Shown here: positions 51,816 through 59,533 of the stretch, piece by piece
Layout: every line of letters begins with the position of its first letter
Numbering within the stretch: the stretch's first letter is position 1
DNA from: UBA3824 sp017541145
GTDB lineage: Bacteria > Bacteroidota > Bacteroidia > Bacteroidales > UBA3824
Direction of reading: 5' to 3'
Length of the DNA stretch: 64,000 nt
Assembly: GCA_947168365.1 (NCBI GenBank)
Contig: CAMVLO010000009.1
Location: 1-64,000 of the forward strand
Made by a program: the position numbers and the translations under genes
Notes under the pieces: generated by a model
What the model saw: only the letters and a program-made list of their open reading frames with translations
Database searches by the model: none
Told to the model about the DNA's origin: nothing

Positions 51816-53225
51816 CTAACCCCAAGAACTACCGTCAAAACAATGCGTACAAAGTTTTGTTTTGGGAAGTCCGATGGCTGCTACTAAATCAGACAAACGT
51901 TGAAATTTAAGAGTTGTAAGTCCCAAATCTTTACGAATTTGCTCTACCATAGCAGCATATTCAGGAGAATCACAATCGGCATATTTTGCAAAATCCACAT
52001 CCAAATTGCCGTGAATCTTTAAAATAGCTTTTCTTGTAGCAAGTTCCAATGTTGTACGTGAACGACTGAAATTCAAGTATTCACACGGATAAATCAACGG
52101 CGGACAAGCAATACGCATGTGAATCTCTTTGATACCATATTCCACCAAATCCTTAACATTATCCTTCAACTGTGTACCACGAACAATTGAGTCGTCAAGG
52201 AAAACACCACGTTTACCGTCGATAAGAGCAGTATTTGGAATAAGTTTCATTTTAGCCACCAATTCACGCTGCTTTTGATTTTGCGGCATAAAACTTCTAG
52301 GCCATGTCGGAGTATATTTTGCATAAGGTCTCAGATACGGAATATGTCTTGTATTAGAATAACCAAGTGCGTGACCTACACCTGAATCCGGAATACCTGC
52401 AACAAAATCGGCTTCAACATCAGAATCATTTTCAGCAAGTTTTTTACCGCATTCATAACGACATTTATCAACATTGATACCTTCATAAAAAGATGGCGGA
52501 TATCCGTAATAAACCCAAAGGAACGAACAAACCTGCATATCAGTATTCTCTTTTTTAAGAGTTGTAATACCGGTGGTTTTTACAGATACAATTTCGCCCG
52601 GACCCAAATACGAATAAATTTTGTAACCGAGATTCAAGAAAGAAGTGGTTTCGGATGCCAAACAGAACGAACCGTCACGATGTCCGATAATAATAGGAGT
52701 ACGACCCAATTTGTCACGTCCGGCAATTATCTCATCTTCTGTAAGAATAAGGACTGAACATGAACCTTTTATTGAATCATAAACATTTTTTATACCTTCA
52801 GTAAAAGTAGATTTTTCACAAATTAGCATTGCAACAAGTTCGGTAGGATTGATACCGCCTTGTGAGGTTTCTGCAAATGTTTTACCTTGTGACAAAAAAC
52901 GTTCTGCAATTTCATCAACATTATTGATTTTGGAAACAGTTGTAATAGCAAACCTGCCTAATTTTGAATATATTACAAGAGGTTGTGCTTCAGTATCGGA
53001 AATACAACCGATACCGATTTTTCCTTCAAAAGCGTTGATATCGTCCTCAAATTTGGTTCTGAAATAAGAGTTTTCCAAACTGTGAATTGCGCGTTGAAAA
53101 CCTTTATCTTTTGAATACATCGCCATACCGCCTCGTTTGGTACCCAAATGCGAATGGTAGTCGGTTCCGTAGAACACTTCATTAACACAGTCTTCTTTGG
53201 AGACTGCACCGAAAAAACCGCTCAT
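51816..53225 (-). CDS. purF: PurF-like amidophosphoribosyltransferase without the Ntn cysteine
   Basis: PurF makes phosphoribosylamine from PRPP and glutamine. The 469-aa protein has the PRPP motif VFLDDSIVRGTQ (341-352) and four cysteines (Cys233, Cys381, Cys459, Cys462) at the [4Fe-4S] ligand positions of the Bacillus-type enzyme (QVCSF, YPCEY, LCTHC). The glutaminase nucleophile, always Cys at the mature N-terminus, is Ser2 (MSGFFGAVS). The enzyme may use ammonia or act as a paralogue. The gene has a TATCTTTG element upstream (53265-53272, minus strand) and a strong terminator. It may be a Bacteroidales-type second copy. Confidence 0.85.
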   Translation of the reverse strand: MSGFFGAVSKEDCVNEVFYGTDYHSHLGTKRGGMAMYSKDKGFQRAIHSLENSYFRTKFEDDINAFEGKIGIGCISDTEAQPLVIYSKLGRFAITTVSKINNVDEIAERFLSQGKTFAETSQGGINPTELVAMLICEKSTFTEGIKNVYDSIKGSCSVLILTEDEIIAGRDKLGRTPIIIGHRDGSFCLASETTSFLNLGYKIYSYLGPGEIVSVKTTGITTLKKENTDMQVCSFLWVYYGYPPSFYEGINVDKCRYECGKKLAENDSDVEADFVAGIPDSGVGHALGYSNTRHIPYLRPYAKYTPTWPRSFMPQNQKQRELVAKMKLIPNTALIDGKRGVFLDDSIVRGTQLKDNVKDLVEYGIKEIHMRIACPPLIYPCEYLNFSRSRTTLELATRKAILKIHGNLDVDFAKYADCDSPEYAAMVEQIRKDLGLTTLKFQRLSDLVAAIGLPKTKLCTHCFDGSSWG

Positions 53226-53518
53226 TATTTAGAAGTTATGATTGTTTTGATTGATTTACTGCGGCAAAGATAGGAAAAAAATGTTTTTTTGGAAAACAAA
53301 AAATTCAACATTTATAAAAAGGTCTCATCAAAACCACTATCTCTGTATAATACCCGATATTTTTTTTAACATCTTTTATAGAAATATCATATAAAAATAT
53401 TATAACAACTAAATGATTATTAACGGGAAATATATACTTTTGCAAAAACTTTAATTAACAAATTATTCTATCAAAAATCTGATTTTCTATAATATAAACC
53501 AATAATAAATAAACAGAA

Positions 53519-53782
53519 ATGATTAAAAAAATCAAGGAATTTTTACAAGGTCTATCCTTCAAAACAGGTGTAATTGTTTTATCACTTTGCATACCTTTTT
53601 ACATCTTATCTTTTTATCAGGCGACATTTGATTCACTCTCTGCACAAACCAAAGGTGTATTATGGGTAATATTGTTCGGACTTGCCAAAACATTTCAATA
53701 CGGAGGTCTTACAATTCTTGGTGCTGAAGGTATCAAAAGATTAAAAGCAAAATTCAAAAAGAACAAAAAAGAATTGCAATAA
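53519..53782 (+). CDS. Small membrane protein of unknown function (87 aa)
   Basis: The 87-aa protein has a short basic N-terminus, two membrane helices (about 16-33 and 44-68) and a highly basic C-terminal tail (KRLKAKFKKNKKE). The tail would sit in the cytoplasm by the positive-inside rule. No catalytic motif or family is recognised. A -7-like TACTTTTG lies at 53435-53442, though without a clear -33 element. A weak hairpin (AAAATC-TTCG-GATTTT) follows about 30 bp after the stop. It is alone, so the context says little. Confidence 0.6.
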   Translation: MIKKIKEFLQGLSFKTGVIVLSLCIPFYILSFYQATFDSLSAQTKGVLWVILFGLAKTFQYGGLTILGAEGIKRLKAKFKKNKKELQ

Positions 53783-53831
53783 CGGATTTTTAAATTACAA
53801 GGTTTTAAAAATCTTCGGATTTTATCATTCA

Positions 53832-53879
53832 ATTATTCCGAGGATTTAAAAAGCATTTTATTATTCCGGGGATTTAAAA
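53832..53879. repeat. Imperfect 20-bp direct repeat
   Basis: ATTATTCCGAGGATTTAAAA (53832-53851) recurs at 53860-53879 with one change (A to G), so the period is 28 bp. It lies between two converging genes, where no other structure is recognised. Confidence 0.6.
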
Positions 53880-53998
53880 CCTACGGTTTACATCCCCGTC
53901 GATATTCAAACACCACTCCGTGGTTACATCGCATTCATGTAGACTTACATAAATTTAGTACTTTTCATTATTAAATCGCTTGCGAAAATTAAATCAGT

Positions 53999-54127
53999 TT
54001 ATTTACGTTTTATGCAATGTCCGCAACAACAATCTTTGTTTTTTTTACGAAACATCGATACGATTTTGCATAAAACGTAAATTACTGATATTAAAATCAA
54101 TATATATGTTATTATCTCCTGCCACAT
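53999..54127 (-). CDS. FeoB-associated Cys-rich membrane micro-protein
   Basis: Direct translation gives 42 aa: MWQEIITYILILISVIYVLC, then KIVSMFRKKNKDCCCGHCIK and RK. One membrane helix (about 5-21) is followed by a basic stretch and a Cys cluster (C35, C36, C37, C40). This is the pattern of the FeoB-associated Cys-rich family, small proteins encoded beside feoB and thought to help iron uptake. It starts 1 bp after the feoB stop codon, so it is surely co-translated. The gene holds a perfect 16-bp inverted repeat (54002-54081). Confidence 0.85.
   Translation of the reverse strand: MWQEIITYILILISVIYVLCKIVSMFRKKNKDCCCGHCIKRK
54002..54081. repeat. 16-bp perfect inverted repeat within the Feo micro-gene
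   Basis: TTTACGTTTTATGCAA (54002-54017) is the exact reverse complement of 54066-54081, with a 48-nt loop. The two arms encode parts of the membrane helix end (YVLC) and of the basic C-terminus up to the stop codon. Such a hairpin could affect mRNA stability or end the feo transcript. Confidence 0.7.
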
Positions 54128-54128
54128 C

Positions 54129-56666
54129 TTAAAACATCTTACCGATTGAATTAATTGCAAATGCTAACAACCACGCAATTGTAATACTATATGCAACTGA
54201 AATAAGTACCCATTTTGCTGTACCGGATTCTTTCGCCATAGCAACTGCCGTAGCAATACAAGGAAAATATATCAATACAAAAATCATAAAGCCGAAAGCC
54301 GCGTATGGTGTCAACGGCAAATCTGAAGTTTTGTCGTTAGATATTTTTTCTGCTAATGATTGTGTATCATCTGTTTCGGAGTGATACAACACTCCCATTG
54401 TAGAAACAACTATTTCTTTGGCAGCGATACCGGTGAAAATAGAAATTCCCAATTTCCAATTAAATCCAAGAGGTTGGAGTACAGGTTCTACAAATTTTCC
54501 GATTCTGCCGATATAACTGCATTCTTGACGTAAATAATTATATTCAGCCTCTTTGATAGTCAATATGCTATCTCTCTCTTTGATAGTATTTTCAATCAAA
54601 GTTTCATCCGAAAGATTAGCAATTTTAGAATCATATCTGTCTTGCAAAACTGCCATCTTGTTTTTTAAAGATTCAGTTTCTGGAGTTGACATCGGGAAAT
54701 ATCCTAAAGCCCAAATAATAATTGAAGCAATAAGAATAATACCGCCCATTTTCTTGAGATACTGAACTGATTTTTCCCACATGTGAACCAAAACACTTTT
54801 CAAAGTAGGAATACGGTAAGGCGGCAGTTCCATTACAAAAGGTGCATCTTGACTTTTGAATGTAGTTTTACGTAACAAAATTGCTGTAAGACAAGCAACA
54901 AAAATTCCGATTGCATAAACAGATGTTGTAACAATTGCCTGATGTTGAGCAAAAAAAGCTCCGACGATAACAGTATACAGCGGTAATCTTGCCGAACAAC
55001 TCATATACGGACTTATCATCATAGTCAACAACCTGTCACTACGGTTTTCAAGAGTACGAGTTGCCATTACAGAGGGCACATTGCACCCGAAACCCATAAT
55101 CAACGGTATAAACGATTTGCCGTGAAGACCGATTTTATGCATTATCTTGTCCATCAAAAAAGCAACTCGAGCCATATATCCGGAGTCTTCCATAAAAGAT
55201 ATGAACATAAAAAGTAAAACGATGTTAGGTAAAAATACAATAACACCTCCTACCCCGCCGATAATACCGTCCACGAGTAAATCTTTCAGCATACCGTCGT
55301 CCAAATTATCTTTTACGATACCGCCCAACCAATCAACAAACATCCCGATCCAATCCATCGGATATTGTCCGACAATGAATGTAACCTCAAACATCATGAA
55401 AATCACAAACAAGAAAATCGGGAATCCTAAAAATTTGTGTGTTATTACCTTATCAATTTTATCAGTAAATTTTCTGGTGTTGACATTTCCTATCTTGAGA
55501 GTTTCTGCCAAAGCGCCGTTTATAAAACCGTAACGGATATCAGTAATAACAGATTCTGTATCAGCATTATAAGCAGCCTCCAGATTTTTGATTTCAATTT
55601 TTGTTTGATTGATAATACAAGACGGTTCGTCGATATGAGCTTCTGAACTGTTGCCGTGTGTATGACTTCCTTGCGCTGAATTATTAAGAACAATACGTTC
55701 AATCTCGGAATCTTTTTCAAGAAGTTTCAGAGCCATAAAGCGCGAAGGTATTCTCATAAAGATTTCATTATCATTATGTTGATAAATCTTATCTTGAATA
55801 TTTTTAATTGATTTTTCGATATCGTTACCATAATTGATATGAATATGCCGATAAGTAGAAGATTTGTCTTCGAATATATTAATAATAGTGTCAAACAAAA
55901 CACCAAACCCTTTTCCCTTATTACTAATAACGGGCACGAATGGAATACCAAGCATTCTACCGAGCGAAACATAATCCAGTTTGTCGCCACGAGCCTCCAA
56001 TTCGTCGTACATATTAAGTGCTGCCACCACTTTTACATCCATATCAATAAGTTGGGTAGTAAGATACATATTACGTTCCAAGTTACTAGCATCCAACATG
56101 TTGATAATAATATCCGGAGATTGTTCTGTTATAAAACGTCTTACATAAAGTTCTTCGGCAGAATAAGCGGTTAATGAATATGTACCAGGCAAATCGGTAA
56201 TATTAAAAATATAATCCTTGTAAACAAATTTTGCCGTTTTGGCATCAACAGTAACTCCTGAATAATTTCCGACTCTCTCTTTACTACCGGAAGCAAAATT
56301 ATAGAAAGTAGTTTTACCGCAATTAGGATTTCCCACAAGACCGACATTAATAACATTGCCATGGTCTTTCAGTTCATTTTCAACAAGTTGTTCAAAAGTA
56401 AGTTCATGATTTCCCTCTTCCAAAGATGATTTGGCAATATGTTCCATCGTAACAACCTCAATCATCTTAGACTCACTACGTCTTAGCGAAACATGATATC
56501 CCATAATTTCGTATTCAATAGGATCGTTAAAAGGAGCTTTTTTTACAACATGAACATGTTTACCTTTTACAAAACCCATTTCCATAATACGTTTGCGGAA
56601 TGTACCGCGACCTATTACTTTGGTAATTATGGCATCACTACCAATTTCAACTTCACTGAGATTCAT
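54129..56666 (-). CDS. feoB: Ferrous iron transporter, FeoA-FeoB fusion
   Basis: FeoB takes up Fe2+ through the inner membrane. The 845-aa protein begins with a FeoA SH3-like domain (about 1-72). The G domain follows: G1 VGNPNCGKTT (111-120), switch I GNYSGVTV (133-140), DLPG (158-161) and NMYDE. The C-terminal membrane domain has Gate motifs (FMEDSGYMARVAFLMDKIMH, ATRTLENRSDRLLT) and FGCNVPSVMA. FeoA is normally a separate gene; the fusion is typical of Bacteroidetes. The Feo micro-protein gene follows immediately. A promoter lies at 56694-56725. Confidence 0.97.
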   Translation of the reverse strand: MNLSEVEIGSDAIITKVIGRGTFRKRIMEMGFVKGKHVHVVKKAPFNDPIEYEIMGYHVSLRRSESKMIEVVTMEHIAKSSLEEGNHELTFEQLVENELKDHGNVINVGLVGNPNCGKTTFYNFASGSKERVGNYSGVTVDAKTAKFVYKDYIFNITDLPGTYSLTAYSAEELYVRRFITEQSPDIIINMLDASNLERNMYLTTQLIDMDVKVVAALNMYDELEARGDKLDYVSLGRMLGIPFVPVISNKGKGFGVLFDTIINIFEDKSSTYRHIHINYGNDIEKSIKNIQDKIYQHNDNEIFMRIPSRFMALKLLEKDSEIERIVLNNSAQGSHTHGNSSEAHIDEPSCIINQTKIEIKNLEAAYNADTESVITDIRYGFINGALAETLKIGNVNTRKFTDKIDKVITHKFLGFPIFLFVIFMMFEVTFIVGQYPMDWIGMFVDWLGGIVKDNLDDGMLKDLLVDGIIGGVGGVIVFLPNIVLLFMFISFMEDSGYMARVAFLMDKIMHKIGLHGKSFIPLIMGFGCNVPSVMATRTLENRSDRLLTMMISPYMSCSARLPLYTVIVGAFFAQHQAIVTTSVYAIGIFVACLTAILLRKTTFKSQDAPFVMELPPYRIPTLKSVLVHMWEKSVQYLKKMGGIILIASIIIWALGYFPMSTPETESLKNKMAVLQDRYDSKIANLSDETLIENTIKERDSILTIKEAEYNYLRQECSYIGRIGKFVEPVLQPLGFNWKLGISIFTGIAAKEIVVSTMGVLYHSETDDTQSLAEKISNDKTSDLPLTPYAAFGFMIFVLIYFPCIATAVAMAKESGTAKWVLISVAYSITIAWLLAFAINSIGKMF

Positions 56667-56693
56667 ACCGATATAATTATAAAAATACAGCTA

Positions 56694-56725
56694 CAAAAAT
56701 ACAAAGTCAAAAAATAGTCCGCAAT
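56694..56725 (-). promoter_or_regulatory. Promoter of feoB
   Basis: On the minus strand, ATTG (56725-56722), a 20-bp spacer and TATTTTTG (56701-56694) match the Bacteroidetes promoter with one mismatch. No clear Fur box was found. Confidence 0.55.
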
Positions 56726-56798
56726 ACTCAAAAGTAGGTATTTTGATAATTAAATAATACTTAATTTTGGGTATCGTAATAATTTAACATCACAACAA

Positions 56799-58046
56799 TT
56801 ATTCGTCCAGAGCATTAAAGTTTTCTACATCACGCAAACGTCTTTCTATAGCACGACTACGAACGCCTGCCGAATCAATAACGTTAGCAGCTTCGTTAAG
56901 CTTTTTACGAGTTTTGTCGAGCACATCACCAAAGTTGGAAAATTCGGTTTTTACTTGTGATAACAGTTTCCAAACTTCAGAACTGCGTTTTTCGATTGCC
57001 AATGTTCTGAATCCCATTTGTAAACTAGAAAGAAATGCTGCTAAATTGGCAGGACCTGTTACTGTAATTTTGTAATCACGGCGTAATGTTTCAAACAATC
57101 CGGTTCTACGCAAAATTTCAGCATAAAGACCTTCGGTTGGTACAAACATAATTGCAAAATCTGTAGTAGAAGGCGGCATTATATATTTACTATTGATTTC
57201 AGCAGCGCATCTTTTTACAGAAATTTCAAAATTACGACCTTCTTTTTCGATGTCGCCACCATTGTCGTAAGCTTCAATCAAACGCTGATAATCTTCAATA
57301 GGGAATTTAGAATCTATCGGCAACAGAACAGGTTTGCCGTCAGGATCGGAACCCGGCAGTTTTACCGCAAATTCTACTCTACGTTGCGAATCTTCTTCTA
57401 CACAAGCATTTACGATATATTGCTCAGGACTAAGAATTTGCTCTAAAATATTTCCAAGTTCCACCTCACCCATGTTTCCTCGGGTTTTAACATTGGATAA
57501 TACTTTTTTCAAATCGGTAACACCTTCTGCCAAACCGTGCATTTCGCCTAAACCTTTAGAAACTTGCTCCAAACGTTCGCTAATCAACTTAAAAGATTTA
57601 TCAAAACGAGTTTCAATAGTTTCTTTAAGTTTGTCATCAACAATATTTTTAATTTCATCAAGTTTAAGACGGGTTTCTTCTCTAATTTCTTTCAAAGCCT
57701 TAGTAGTTTCATCGCGGTTGGCTTGAGCAGATGCTGCAAAAAGAACATGTAATTCTTTCAATCGTTCAGAAAACAATTGCAATTGAATTTTTTGAGATTG
57801 AGCCAACGCATCCACATTACGCCCCACCGATTCACCCATAAGTCTAAATTGAGCTCCCATCTCAATACGAGATTGAGATTCAGAATTTTGACGGTCACGC
57901 CGCGAAGTATCAAATTCCTCGGAAACTACGTCTTCCAACCTTTCGATTTCGCCACGCAACTCACGAAGCTGCTGTTTTGTTAAAAAAAATCCCAACAACG
58001 AGATTATTGCGAATATACTGATTAAAATTAATGTTACAATTTCCAT
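56799..58046 (-). CDS. rmuC: DNA recombination protein RmuC
   Basis: RmuC proteins limit inverted-repeat recombination; the molecular activity is predicted to be a nuclease. ATG at 58046 is chosen (an in-frame TTG at 58058 adds only four residues), giving 415 aa. A membrane helix (about 3-20, VTLILISIFAIISLLGFF) leads to a long coiled coil (about 22-180), then the RmuC domain (GNMGEVELGNILEQIL, PIDSKFPIEDYQRLIEAYD, DFAIMFVPTEGLYAEIL). It follows the MBL-hydrolase gene in reverse order with a 61-bp spacer. Confidence 0.93.
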   Translation of the reverse strand: MEIVTLILISIFAIISLLGFFLTKQQLRELRGEIERLEDVVSEEFDTSRRDRQNSESQSRIEMGAQFRLMGESVGRNVDALAQSQKIQLQLFSERLKELHVLFAASAQANRDETTKALKEIREETRLKLDEIKNIVDDKLKETIETRFDKSFKLISERLEQVSKGLGEMHGLAEGVTDLKKVLSNVKTRGNMGEVELGNILEQILSPEQYIVNACVEEDSQRRVEFAVKLPGSDPDGKPVLLPIDSKFPIEDYQRLIEAYDNGGDIEKEGRNFEISVKRCAAEINSKYIMPPSTTDFAIMFVPTEGLYAEILRRTGLFETLRRDYKITVTGPANLAAFLSSLQMGFRTLAIEKRSSEVWKLLSQVKTEFSNFGDVLDKTRKKLNEAANVIDSAGVRSRAIERRLRDVENFNALDE

Positions 58047-58107
58047 AACTAAAAGCAAACAAAACTAATACTAAAAGAAGTCAATTTTTCATTTTAATTT
58101 TTTTTAA

Positions 58108-58869
58108 CTAAAATTCTACCTGCAAACCATCGTAAGCAAGCGTAACATTCTCAGGCAAAGATGCTTGTACCTCATCATAAAAACCCAAAGTATGTCCCAC
58201 ATGAGTAATCCAAGCATGTTTGGGATTAATACGCGAAATCAGATCCAAAGCCTGCTGAAGTGTAAAATGCGAAGGATGCGGCTCTTTGCGCAAAGCATTA
58301 ACCACAAGATATTCCGTACCTTCTATTTTTTTTACAGATTCTTCACTGATAAAACTTGCATCAGTAATATACGTAAAATTATCAAACCGATAAGCATCCA
58401 CTTTCATTTTGGCATGCATTACAATAATAGGAACCACCTTTACGCCAAGCACCTCAAAAGGCTGATCATCAATACGATGAAGCTCAATATCCGGCACTCC
58501 CGGATACCTGTTTTCGCCGAAACAATACGAGAAATCACGTTCCAAACGTTGACAAACATACTCAGAGCCGTAAACCGGAATAAAAGCCTTTTGCTGATAA
58601 CAAAACGGTCTGATATCGTCCAACCCAGCAATATGATCGCGGTGAATATGAGTAATAAGCACAGCATCAATATGTTGCACATGATTTTTCAGACATTGCA
58701 TCCTAAAATCAGGACCGGTATCCACAATAAAATTTTTATTGTCAACCGAAACAAGAACCGAGCTTCTAAAACGCTGATCTTTGGGATTTTGCGATTGACA
58801 AATCTCACATTTACAACCAATAATGGGAACCCCCATAGAAGTACCTGTACCTAAGAAAGTAACTTTCAT
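58108..58869 (-). CDS. Metallo-beta-lactamase fold hydrolase (PhnP-like)
   Basis: The start at 58869 gives MKVTFLGTGTSMGVPIIGC; the frame stays open 50 codons upstream but that part is hydrophobic and unlike the family. The 253-aa protein has the MBL zinc motif ITHIHRDHIAGLDD, another metal ligand in IVMHAKMKVD, and HVGH near the end (WITHVGHTLG). The N-terminal CKCEIC looks like the extra zinc site of PhnP-type phosphodiesterases. It probably hydrolyses a phosphodiester, but the substrate is unknown. Its neighbours rmuC and the two-TM gene give no pathway hint. Confidence 0.85.
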   Translation of the reverse strand: MKVTFLGTGTSMGVPIIGCKCEICQSQNPKDQRFRSSVLVSVDNKNFIVDTGPDFRMQCLKNHVQHIDAVLITHIHRDHIAGLDDIRPFCYQQKAFIPVYGSEYVCQRLERDFSYCFGENRYPGVPDIELHRIDDQPFEVLGVKVVPIIVMHAKMKVDAYRFDNFTYITDASFISEESVKKIEGTEYLVVNALRKEPHPSHFTLQQALDLISRINPKHAWITHVGHTLGFYDEVQASLPENVTLAYDGLQVEF

Positions 58870-58900
58870 AACCAAATAATTTTCCACAAAATTAAAAAAA

Positions 58901-58932
58901 TTTACAGATTTGAATATAAATATGTAATTTTG
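58901..58932 (+). promoter_or_regulatory. Promoter of the two-TM protein gene
   Basis: TTTA (58901-58904), a 20-bp spacer and TAATTTTG (58925-58932) fit the Bacteroidetes promoter with one mismatch. The start codon is 28 bp downstream. Confidence 0.6.
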
Positions 58933-58960
58933 GATTAAAATTTGATAAAAGATTAACAGT

Positions 58961-59449
58961 ATGGCATCAAAAGAAGAGATAAAAAAGAACATCGAAGACA
59001 ATGCAGGCAGTATAAACAAAAAAGATTATGTGTTCTACAATATTGATTTTCTAAACACATTAGCCGACGCGACAGAAAAAGAAAGAATAAAATGCCAAGA
59101 ATGTGTTGGAAATCTGGAATTATTATTAACTTTGTCGCGAAATTATCCTGCCCAAATTCAGTCCGGTTCAAAAGGCAAAAAAGAGTTGGAGGAGGCTGTA
59201 GAAGGTATAACAAATCATTTGATAAAAGTACACGGATACAGAAGAAAAGGCTGGCAAAAAGCACTATATACATTTTTTGGCTTGATAATTGGATTGACAA
59301 TAGCAGCATTAGTATCGAAATTTGCAATAGTAAATTTGGAAACCGCGAAAATCGCATTTTGTCTGATTACGGTGATATTTTGGATAACCGGTAGCATAAT
59401 AGGCGGTATCAAAGAACGCCGACAAGCAAAAAGCGGAAAAATATTATAG
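58961..59449 (+). CDS. Two-transmembrane hypothetical protein
   Basis: The 162-aa protein has an N-terminal helical, charged domain (about 1-98) with two Cys (KCQEC), then two membrane helices (about 101-119 and 130-150) joined by a short loop, and a basic tail (KERRQAKSGKIL). The N-terminal domain and the tail are likely cytoplasmic. No known family is recognised. It is divergent from the MBL-hydrolase gene (91-bp gap, promoters overlap) and precedes the strongly expressed TPR lipoprotein gene. Function unknown. Confidence 0.6.
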   Translation: MASKEEIKKNIEDNAGSINKKDYVFYNIDFLNTLADATEKERIKCQECVGNLELLLTLSRNYPAQIQSGSKGKKELEEAVEGITNHLIKVHGYRRKGWQKALYTFFGLIIGLTIAALVSKFAIVNLETAKIAFCLITVIFWITGSIIGGIKERRQAKSGKIL

Positions 59450-59455
59450 TTTTTT

Positions 59456-59484
59456 TTTGATTAAAAAAAAAATTTATAATTTTG
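59456..59484 (+). promoter_or_regulatory. Promoter of the TPR lipoprotein
   Basis: TTTG (59456-59459), a 17-bp spacer and TAATTTTG (59477-59484), both elements matching the Bacteroidetes consensus but with a short spacer. Transcription would begin about 45 nt before the gene, which suits a strong promoter of a highly expressed gene. Confidence 0.7.
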
Positions 59485-59533
59485 CGGAATTAAAAATTGA
59501 AACACATATAATAAATAAATTGTAGTAGTAATT

